From an uncultured Prevotellaceae bacterium (GTDB lineage: Bacteria; Bacteroidota; Bacteroidia; Bacteroidales; Bacteroidaceae): a stretch of DNA of 14,214 nt. Location: positions 1-14,214 of the forward strand of contig OMXX01000096.1 in NCBI GenBank assembly GCA_900315105.1, in the 5' to 3' direction. Below, one piece after another: positions 1-5,532 of this stretch (position 1 is its first letter; every line of letters begins with the position of its first letter). The notes under the pieces were generated by a model. It was not told the DNA's origin, searched no databases, and was given only the letters and a program-made list of their open reading frames with translations. A program made the translations under genes and the position numbers.

Positions 1-271
1 AAGGCGCGACTGAATTTTTGTCTACTCATAATTCTTAAATGATATTAAAATTTTAACATTTAAGCCTTTATGGGAGTCAACCTATTTCAGTACAAGACAC
101 GTTGCTAATGTCAGAGATTAATGATAATTTCAAGCGATAATTGTCTTGTGTGTGTAACTTGCTGATATGTAGTATTATATCGCTCTATGAGTATTAAACT
201 AAAATAGAAAGTATCATATATCAGTTACTTTTCATAGACACCCCCTGACATTGAATCCTATCCGATGTTAT

Positions 272-560
272 GATATAAGTTTACTCAAGTTTCGCAAGTT
301 GAGAACTGTCTGGAAGACAGTACTATGAGTAACCTCGTACATACGAGTGTAACGAGGATGTGCGGGGATATAGTGCCAATCCCGCCTAACTGCCCGGAGG
401 GCAGTACATAGATAATCAGGTACAGCCTTCTAGGCTGGGAATGTAGTTGTTGTTTGCTATCCGTGGGCATCCTCTCCTTCGTCGAGTATGCCTACGGTTA
501 CGCATGGTGCTGTCTTCCAGACAGTTCAGAGCTTGCGAAACTTGAATAAGTTTATGTTCG
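272..560. repeat. Hairpin-cluster inverted-repeat element, about 290 bp
   Basis: The two ends are long imperfect inverted repeats: about 272-330 matches the reverse complement of about 501-560, including 14 identical bases around TTCAAGTTTCGCAAG-like sequence and a shared ACTGTCT-GGA-AGACAG hairpin. Inside are more stem-loops: 305-321 (7-bp stem, GGA loop), 334-347, 362-385, 389-405 (7-bp stem, again a GGA loop), 423-437 (6-bp stem) and 510-524. The repeated GGA triloop suggests one conserved structural unit. It contains no transposase. It looks like a MITE, or a REP-like element mobilised in trans by an IS200/RAYT-type Y1 transposase, but that family assignment is inference. Short open frames running through it are by-products of the repeat. 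Confidence 0.6.
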
Positions 561-677
561 AATCGTGTTGAAGTGGGGAAAATGTGGGAAGTGTAGGTCA
601 TTTTCCTTGTTTTCTATGAATGACGCTGTGTTTTCAACCCACACCGTCTCTTTTCTTTGTGCGTTGTTGATAAAACT

Positions 678-712
678 AACATATATCAGTTAGGAAAAAC
701 AGGGAGAGGGGG
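678..712. repeat. Imperfect direct repeat, copy 1
   Basis: About 34 bases beginning AACATATATCAGTTAGG and ending in AGGGAGAGGGG. They match 1013-1046 at roughly 30 of 34 positions in the same orientation. The first 13 bases also occur near 215. The two copies bracket a segment of about 300 bases that contains the palindrome at 722-752 and the MITE-like pair at 867-1014. Confidence 0.6.
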
Positions 713-721
713 TAACACAAT

Positions 722-752
722 ACCGACGGTGAACGATTCGTTCATCGTCGGT
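722..752. repeat. Palindrome, two 15-bp arms around one base
   Basis: Positions 722-736 pair with 738-752 with one mismatch; the centre reads GAACGATTCGTTC. There is no T-run after the stem on either strand, so it is not an obvious intrinsic terminator. It may be a protein-binding site or a remnant of a palindromic element. It sits just after direct-repeat copy 1. Confidence 0.55.
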
Positions 753-866
753 TTCGGAACTGCGAGAAAGAAAAATCCCTGAGTAAAATCTAACACGAGA
801 AGATAAAACCACATTCGTGATTTACTAATCTGGTTTCAAAAAATTACATAAACGAGGAATGTTGGA

Positions 867-1014
867 TTAACGTCAGTTCGACGACTTGCTTCTGCTTGAT
901 GAGCTTCAGCGAATAATTCAAGACTGCCCTATTAGGTATCGTTTCTTCAGAGCTCTTTCAACTACATGATATTCAATACTATATTAGTAGAGAAATTCGT
1001 CGAACTCACGTTAA
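867..1014. mobile_element. MITE-like element with 18-bp terminal inverted repeats
   Basis: The left end, 867-884 (TTAACGTCAGTTCGACGA), matches the reverse complement of 997-1014 with one mismatch. The 148-bp unit carries no complete gene. One short plus-strand frame runs from the left repeat to a stop near 968 and could be chance or a transposase remnant. I see no clear target-site duplication next to the ends. Interpretation as a non-autonomous transposon is inference from its size and inverted ends. Confidence 0.45.
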
Positions 1015-1046
1015 CATAGATCTGTTAGGTAAAATAGGGAGAGGGG
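1013..1046. repeat. Imperfect direct repeat, copy 2
   Basis: Second copy of the 678-712 sequence with about four mismatches. It begins inside the last two bases of the MITE-like right end (867-1014), so one end of the element and this repeat abut. Confidence 0.6.
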
Positions 1047-1078
1047 AGGGATATTGTTGCGTTTTTTTTGTATAAATG

Positions 1079-1110
1079 TTTGCAAAATACAGAAATAAAT
1101 ATTATATTTG
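1079..1110 (+). promoter_or_regulatory. Bacteroidetes-type promoter for the small membrane protein
   Basis: TTTG at 1079-1082 and TATATTTG at 1103-1110, 20 bases apart, match the Bacteroidetes -33/-7 consensus TTTG-N19/20-TAnnTTTG. Transcription would start near 1117, about 45 bases before the ATG at 1163. Confidence 0.65.
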
Positions 1111-1162
1111 CAACAGAAAATGAATAATCTTATATATAATCTAATAGCGAGGAGGATTAATT

Positions 1163-1453
1163 ATGAGCGACAAGGAAAAAGATAATTTTGAGTTGGAGTA
1201 TCTTTTGGAGAGTGTAAAGAGATATAACATACAAGAGCCGCCAAAAGAAAGTTTTGACTGGCTGTTTCATTTGCTCTTTACGGTTATTCCAGTCGCCCTT
1301 GTCGCATGGGGTCTCGTAAGTTTGCAGCATTGTGAGAGCGACTTCAAATCCTCAGAGAGAAATAAGATGTTGCAACAAGATATTAAATACAGATCATGTG
1401 TTAATATTCCTGCGATTGACAGAGCCGCAGCAAACCCGCAGACATATATATAG
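1163..1453 (+). CDS. Small single-pass membrane protein, unknown function
   Basis: 96 residues, not recognised. The start is well supported: a purine-rich GAGGAGGA at 1149-1156 lies 6 bases before the ATG, an unusually good Shine-Dalgarno site for this phylum, and a consensus promoter lies upstream (1079-1110). The N-terminal 25 residues are charged and probably helical. Residues about 27-50 (WLFHLLFTVIPVALVAWG and onward) form one hydrophobic helix. A cysteine follows the helix (C53) and another lies near the C-terminus (C79). The absence of basic residues right after a cleavable helix argues for a signal anchor rather than a secreted protein. It is monocistronic, ending just before the hairpin at 1490-1548, and lies between a repeat-rich region and a convergent glycosidase. 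No function can be inferred. Confidence 0.7.
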   Translation: MSDKEKDNFELEYLLESVKRYNIQEPPKESFDWLFHLLFTVIPVALVAWGLVSLQHCESDFKSSERNKMLQQDIKYRSCVNIPAIDRAAANPQTYI

Positions 1454-1489
1454 TGGCCGTTCATAACGTCAACAAGAAATATAATAATA

Positions 1490-1548
1490 AACGCGAAGAC
1501 GCAAAGATGCAGAGTTTGTAAATCTCTGTGTCTCTGCGCCTTTGCGTT
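1490..1548. terminator. Long hairpin between convergent genes, probable bidirectional terminator
   Basis: Arms 1490-1514 and 1524-1548 (25 bases each) are complementary with about five mismatches, most of which would form G-U pairs in RNA, around a 9-base loop. TTTT follows on the plus strand, and on the minus strand the stem is followed by TTATTATTAT. It lies between the 3' ends of the small membrane protein and the GH97 gene and can stop both transcripts. Confidence 0.65.
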
Positions 1549-1566
1549 TTGATGGGATAAAATCCC

Positions 1567-3549
1567 TTAATCTTTCAATATCACTCCGCCCATTGGCTGG
1601 ATGGTGACTTTGTAGTTGCCGTTCTTGTCAGCCTTGATTTTCTTCATTACGGATGAAGCTACGGTCTCGCCCTTCTTCTTCACGTTGTCGGTGTAGAGAG
1701 TGATTTCCTTACCGCCAAACTGAGGGAGGGAGAGGGTAGTGGTGATTGGCTTGTCGGTGGCGTTGAGACCTGCCACATACCATTTGTCGCCACTCTTGCG
1801 GGCAAGGATTACTTCCTTTGTAGGGTAGCCCTCAATGAACTTTGTCTCGTCCCAAGTGGTTGGGATAGCCTTTAGAATGTCAAGCTCGAACTGTGGGAGT
1901 TCGGTGAGGTTATTAGGCTGAATAGCGATACACTGAACGCTTGTCTGGTTGATGATGGCAGAGGCAATCTCGAACACGTCGGTTGTGTAACGCTGGTGGC
2001 GGCTCTTGTTGTCCTTGCTGATGTAACGGTTCATGATTGTGCCGCCCCAGTCCATTGATGCTACGGCGTTTCTACAGAAAGGATGAAGCGTAAGCTCGAA
2101 GCCCTCCTGCTTTGCGTGATGCTCAGAGAAGAACACGTTTTCAGAGGCAAGGACAGCCTCAGAAGCCACGAAGTTAGGGTACATACGCTCCCATCCGCGA
2201 GGAAGCGTACAGCCGTGGAATACGACCTGGAGACCGTGGCGGTTGGCATCAGACAGAAGGTCCTCGTATTGCTGCATGGTCTCCTGTTTGTCACCTGCAA
2301 AGAAATCAACCTTGATACCCTTAGCGCCGATGCTCTCAAGCCAAGCCATTTCCTTCTCGCGCTGAATGCTTGTCTTCATGCAATCGCGAGGACCCTGTGG
2401 GGCATCGTTGGCATAGCCGTTGCTGTTATACCATAGAAGCAGTTTCACGTTCTTGCTCTGTGCGTATTTGCTGAGTTCTTCTATGCGCTTACGGCCAATG
2501 TTCGTGTCCCAGTAGTTATCTACAAGACAGTATTCATAGCCCATTTCAGAAGCCGTATCGATGAACTTCACCTGATCATCGTAGTTGATTGAATTATCCT
2601 GCCAAACGAGCCAGCTCCAAGTGTAGCGTCCCGGCTTATAGTCGGTCTTAGGCTCATAGAGAGGCTTAACCACGTCGTAGCTAACGGTAGTTTCGACAAT
2701 AGGCTTGAGGTCTGAGCCGATAGTGATAGTTCTCCAGGGCGTTTCGCCAGGAAGACTCATTGCAGGAACGGCAGAGCCAAGTCCGTGAAATTCCTCAGGT
2801 GAAGGATAGGCCACGGTATAGCCTGTCTGTGGGTTGTAGTCGCTGAGATGACTACCGCAATAGTTGCTTCCAACGCCTGTTTCTGATACGAGTACCCAAC
2901 CGTCCTCACCAATATGGAAGAGACAAGGGAAGGTGTATCCGTGGCCGAAAGCCGATTTGTCGGTCATAGGAGCATCAGCCTTGTATTCCTCCTCATAGCT
3001 TGGCTTTGTGCTCATCCATCCGAAGTGGTTGCCGCCTGTCTGCGGACAGATGAACGTGGTGGTCTTGTCTGGGAAACGGAATGATGAAGCCTCATTGAGG
3101 ATTGTTACACGACGAGGTTCATCCTTATCAGTCGTGTGAGAGCCTCCGAGGGCATATTTATATGCAATATCATTATTGCTCACCTGCATGGTGACGGTCA
3201 TAGGGTAGGGGGCTTTCTCTGCCGTTAGCTCAATAGATATGGTATTGGCTACGTAATGTGCAGAAGAAGCCTTCGTTCGGCTCATGGTGTATTTCTCGTC
3301 CACCTTGCCCTCTGTATGGCTTTTTAGCGTGAGGTTATGGGTGTAGTCGCCCATGTCTGTGTTAAGACCGAGAGCGGATGGTTCAAGCATTTTCTTGCCG
3401 TCGTAGGTCACTTCGTAGGTGAGCTTTCCGCCGTCGGTTGAGATATTTACGAGCATACGACCGTCAGGAGACGATACTTTGAATACATCTGCATGCGCAC
3501 TAAGGGCTGCAAGCAGGAGAGGGAGAGTTAGAAAAGGTAGTTTTATCAT
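1567..3549 (-). CDS. GH97 family glycoside hydrolase (alpha-galactosidase/alpha-glucosidase), secreted
   Basis: 660 residues, full length for GH97 (the SusB family). A Sec signal peptide covers residues 1-20, ending AHA before D21, so the enzyme acts in the periplasm or outside. Residues about 22-280 form the N-terminal beta-sandwich typical of the family, about 300-560 the (beta/alpha)8 barrel, and about 570-660 a C-terminal beta domain. In the barrel, GIKVDFFAGDKQ places an aspartate at residue 415. In retaining GH97 enzymes such as the Bacteroides alpha-galactosidase this position is the nucleophile (D415), whereas inverting SusB-type enzymes lack it. E464 or E470 (ASEAVLASEN) is the candidate acid/base. 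A retaining mechanism, and hence alpha-galactosidase-like activity, is therefore favoured, but substrate cannot be fixed. No SusC/SusD genes are nearby. It is transcribed away from the 36-bp repeat at 3558-3593 and has no obvious consensus promoter. Confidence 0.92.
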   Translation of the reverse strand: MIKLPFLTLPLLLAALSAHADVFKVSSPDGRMLVNISTDGGKLTYEVTYDGKKMLEPSALGLNTDMGDYTHNLTLKSHTEGKVDEKYTMSRTKASSAHYVANTISIELTAEKAPYPMTVTMQVSNNDIAYKYALGGSHTTDKDEPRRVTILNEASSFRFPDKTTTFICPQTGGNHFGWMSTKPSYEEEYKADAPMTDKSAFGHGYTFPCLFHIGEDGWVLVSETGVGSNYCGSHLSDYNPQTGYTVAYPSPEEFHGLGSAVPAMSLPGETPWRTITIGSDLKPIVETTVSYDVVKPLYEPKTDYKPGRYTWSWLVWQDNSINYDDQVKFIDTASEMGYEYCLVDNYWDTNIGRKRIEELSKYAQSKNVKLLLWYNSNGYANDAPQGPRDCMKTSIQREKEMAWLESIGAKGIKVDFFAGDKQETMQQYEDLLSDANRHGLQVVFHGCTLPRGWERMYPNFVASEAVLASENVFFSEHHAKQEGFELTLHPFCRNAVASMDWGGTIMNRYISKDNKSRHQRYTTDVFEIASAIINQTSVQCIAIQPNNLTELPQFELDILKAIPTTWDETKFIEGYPTKEVILARKSGDKWYVAGLNATDKPITTTLSLPQFGGKEITLYTDNVKKKGETVASSVMKKIKADKNGNYKVTIQPMGGVILKD

Positions 3550-3557
3550 AAAAACAG

Positions 3558-3593
3558 AAGCCTAACCAAGCCTTCCCAAAGGGAAGGATGTTT
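3558..3593 (+). repeat. 36-bp inverted repeat, left copy
   Basis: Perfect reverse complement of 5497-5532. It contains the small palindrome CCTTCCC-AAA-GGGAAGG at 3571-3587. It lies 8 bases upstream of the GH97 start codon. A shorter, oppositely oriented relative follows at 3608-3624. Together they look like a pair of dispersed REP-type palindromes. Confidence 0.85.
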
Positions 3594-3607
3594 TATACAC
3601 ATGAAAC

Positions 3608-3624
3608 CTTAGGGAAGGCTTGGT
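3608..3624 (-). repeat. Partial REP-like copy facing the left 36-bp repeat
   Basis: CCTTAGGGAAGGCTTGGT-like sequence; GGGAAGGCTTGGT at 3612-3624 is the exact reverse complement of 3566-3578. It can pair with the left 36-bp repeat to form a larger stem-loop between the glycosylase-like gene and GH97, and may attenuate read-through. Confidence 0.6.
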
Positions 3625-3639
3625 GAATAAATATTTGTC

Positions 3640-4431
3640 TTATATTGTTAAGTATTTCGACCACTCTTCCACTTTTTTGTCAAGTGTGACATATGATGCA
3701 GAAGAGTAAACCTGAATATATGGAATAGAGGCATGGAATTTCTTTGCAGCCTCGCTGCCATTCAATATTATTTTTTTTATAGAAGGATACTTTTTAAGAA
3801 GCCCTTCAATATCGTTAGATACCTTATTTTTGATTGTCTTGTCAGATGCACCAACTCGATTACATGATTTGTATACATCCCATAGGGCTATGTGGTTTTT
3901 GCGAAGGCATTCCAGTTTCTCTTCATAGTTTAACAGCGTTATGCCATTGTTAAAAACTATTGAAATGATTTTCCAAAAACTATTATGTGATGATGTGTAA
4001 TATTGCCCTGTTTGTAGCGACTCTGGGCCTGGCATTGTGCCTAATATTAGTATTTCTGAATCATCATGGATTACTGGAGGAAAACTCTCCAACTGATTAC
4101 CACAAAGATTTGTTTCTTGTTTCTTTTCTTGTGTTTGATCCATTGGAATAGGAGCATCCTCTAATTCTGTATGCAAATTTTTCAATAAATTATACTGTTT
4201 GTACAACTCATTGATAGCACTTTGTGCCGCTTGGCTTTTATAGCCGGTTTGTTCTACAAAACTATTTTTGAACTTTTTTTTATCTAACTCCAAACAAGAT
4301 GTATCATCATGATGAAAATCATGGATGTATTTTATTACATTATTCAATGCGGTATATCTAGCTCTGCATGCGAGAGAACGAGAATCATATTCACGCTCTA
4401 CAGCAGTTTGTATAGTTTTTAAATCTATCAT
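3640..4431 (-). CDS. Deoxyinosine/uracil-DNA glycosylase-like protein with N-terminal extension
   Basis: 263 residues from the ATG at 4429-4431. A longer frame from 4545 exists but would overlap the upstream gene and begins with low-complexity Met/Ile sequence, so I reject it. Residues about 125-263 match the UDG superfamily, specifically the hypoxanthine/deoxyinosine glycosylase (HDG, family 6) pattern: ILILGTMPGPESL (127-139), QYY (143-145), NSFW (150-153), ALWDVYKSCNRVG (182-194) and IILNG (221-225). Such enzymes excise hypoxanthine from deaminated adenine in DNA. The usual PSTSPA-like second motif is replaced by YSSASYV near 242-248, so activity is uncertain. Residues 1-120 are a charged, probably helical region with a Gln/Lys-rich linker that I do not recognise and that typical short HDG proteins lack. 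It lies 19 bases after the Asp/Cys-rich gene and is probably co-transcribed with it. Codon and base composition are AT-rich compared with GH97. Confidence 0.78.
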   Translation of the reverse strand: MIDLKTIQTAVEREYDSRSLACRARYTALNNVIKYIHDFHHDDTSCLELDKKKFKNSFVEQTGYKSQAAQSAINELYKQYNLLKNLHTELEDAPIPMDQTQEKKQETNLCGNQLESFPPVIHDDSEILILGTMPGPESLQTGQYYTSSHNSFWKIISIVFNNGITLLNYEEKLECLRKNHIALWDVYKSCNRVGASDKTIKNKVSNDIEGLLKKYPSIKKIILNGSEAAKKFHASIPYIQVYSSASYVTLDKKVEEWSKYLTI

Positions 4432-4450
4432 ATATTTTTTTTTTAATATG

Positions 4451-4699
4451 TTAGTACTCGCAGTCACATTCACCATCATATTCTTCATCGCTATTCTCAT
4501 AATCATAGCAATCATCGTGTGAATCGCAATCACAGTCATTCTCATAATTCATGCAGCAGTCATCATCGTGATTCATGCAACAATCGTCATATCCATCATC
4601 GTATCCACGTTCATAGGAGTCGTTATTTGACGTATTTGCGGCATTGTTGCGCTTCTGGCTATTGTTTGAGCGAGGAAAAAGGAAATCAAGTAAACCCAT
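4451..4699 (-). CDS. Small Asp/Cys-rich protein, possible metal binder
   Basis: 82 residues, not recognised. It begins MGLLDFLFPRS, then an Asn-rich linker (residues 12-26), then SYERGYDDGYDD, then a strongly acidic stretch with nine cysteines to the C-terminus. A unit DDCCMN appears twice (about residues 37-50), which at the DNA level is a short internal duplication. Clustered Cys plus Asp suggests metal binding, but this is inference from composition. The start is supported by the promoter-like TAAATTTG on the minus strand (4730-4737), about 30 bases upstream. The stop is 19 bases before the glycosylase-like gene, which suggests one transcript. Low complexity leaves some chance that it is not a real gene, although the ordered N-terminus argues for it. 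Confidence 0.6.
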   Translation of the reverse strand: MGLLDFLFPRSNNSQKRNNAANTSNNDSYERGYDDGYDDCCMNHDDDCCMNYENDCDCDSHDDCYDYENSDEEYDGECDCEY

Positions 4700-4729
4700 T
4701 TTTTGAATGTTTGATAATTAAACGCTTTG

Positions 4730-4737
4730 CAAATTTA
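4730..4737 (-). promoter_or_regulatory. Possible -7 element for the Asp/Cys-rich gene
   Basis: On the minus strand this reads TAAATTTG, fitting TAnnTTTG. No good TTTG lies 19-21 bases further upstream, only a T-rich run, so the -33 part is weak. Position is suitable for the gene starting at 4699. Confidence 0.4.
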
Positions 4738-4886
4738 TATTTTTTTTTCGAGAAAAACTCTTATTGAGGTTAAAAATGTTCAATTATCTCCAAATGTCTA
4801 AGAATTTTGACACGAATGTGCTCGATATGATGTGATAATGCAATTGTAATAATCTAATAATAAAAGATTTTTTTACAACATAGAGT

Positions 4887-5432
4887 TTAGTATCTACTGG
4901 GTTTACCACCCATAGGAACTCGGATAAATCTTTTTTCGAAAGCGCATTGTGCAGCTTTGGAGAATGGTTTTCTCTTTTTCTTTTTGGGTTTACGAAGTAT
5001 TGCCATTTGATCTTCTGTTGGTAGAGGAACCCCTGTGCTGCTATAGCCATAATCTACATTTTTATCACCATTCCTTTTATGACGTTCCTCTGGTGTCTCT
5101 TGTCTCTCTTGTCTCTGCGTATGTTTTCTTATTCTATGGGTAACATTTGGTGTAACTTCGTTTTCTTGTATTTCGTTTTGTGGAGTAAGAGATTGGTTAT
5201 TGATGTAGCATTCTTGTCCACGAGTCTTGATAATATTAGAAAATTTTGCCCGTTGAATTTTAATGAACTGTTTGATCTGTAATGACTTGTATTGCATTGA
5301 TAAATGATCACATTTATCAATGAATTCATCTACAGATATTGAACTGTGAAAATATTGAAGTATAGTTTTTTTAATAAAGTCTATAATCTCGTGGTTTACG
5401 TTTGGATTAGACTCGTTATTTCTTAGTTTCAT
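4887..5432 (-). CDS. Hypothetical protein with basic C-terminus
   Basis: 181 residues from the ATG at 5430-5432; I do not recognise it. The frame can be extended to a TTG at 5498, inside the 36-bp repeat, giving 203 residues, but the ATG is preferred. Residues about 12-70 look helical (EIIDFIKKTILQYFH, then DEFIDKCDHL). The middle is polar and rich in Gln, Arg and Glu, with a small tandem RQERQE. The end is strongly basic (KPKKKKRKPF), suggesting nucleic-acid binding, which is inference from charge only. There are no membrane segments. It follows the M18 gene after the right 36-bp repeat and is separated from the Asp/Cys-rich gene by about 190 AT-rich bases without a strong hairpin. Its AT-rich composition matches the other two genes between the repeats. 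Confidence 0.6.
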   Translation of the reverse strand: MKLRNNESNPNVNHEIIDFIKKTILQYFHSSISVDEFIDKCDHLSMQYKSLQIKQFIKIQRAKFSNIIKTRGQECYINNQSLTPQNEIQENEVTPNVTHRIRKHTQRQERQETPEERHKRNGDKNVDYGYSSTGVPLPTEDQMAILRKPKKKKRKPFSKAAQCAFEKRFIRVPMGGKPSRY

Positions 5433-5496
5433 GTTATTAAGCTGATTATATGGTTTGTATTTTTTTTCTGAATTTGCAGAAGTGAATAATACTATC

Positions 5497-5532
5497 AAAC
5501 ATCCTTCCCTTTGGGAAGGCTTGGTTAGGCTT
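5497..5532 (-). repeat. 36-bp inverted repeat, right copy
   Basis: Perfect reverse complement of 3558-3593. It includes the last codons and stop of the M18 gene (GCC TAA at 5525-5530 on the minus strand), so a repeat of this family may have supplied that stop codon. The palindrome CCTTCCC-AAA-GGGAAGG lies at 5503-5519 and, being followed by ATGTTTGAT on the minus strand, could act as a weak terminator for the aminopeptidase. Confidence 0.85.

Larger units (their letters stand above)
1..1162. other. Long gene-poor region with palindromic and repeat scars
   Basis: About 1.16 kb without a convincing coding region. The first 270 bases are AT-rich and hold only a weak inverted repeat (35-41 with 57-63) and a 13-base motif at 215-227 that recurs at 680-692. 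After that come a hairpin-cluster element, a long palindrome, a MITE-like inverted-repeat pair and two imperfect direct repeats, each listed separately. Reading frames are short and interrupted. The stretch 561-677 shows nothing I recognise. The region most resembles an accumulation of small non-autonomous elements. Confidence 0.6.

Noticed and set aside
1..29. Possible start of a minus-strand gene leaving the window (ATG at 27-29)
   Set aside because: Only nine codons are visible and no promoter is evident upstream, so it cannot be supported.
285..601. Two 61-codon minus-strand frames in the hairpin-cluster region
   Set aside because: They run through inverted repeats and stem-loops, show no domain and overlap each other; they are by-products of the repeat sequence.
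4432..4545. Longer N-terminus for the glycosylase-like protein
   Set aside because: It would overlap the Asp/Cys-rich gene out of frame and is a low-complexity Met/Ile-rich shadow; the ATG at 4431 is the better start.
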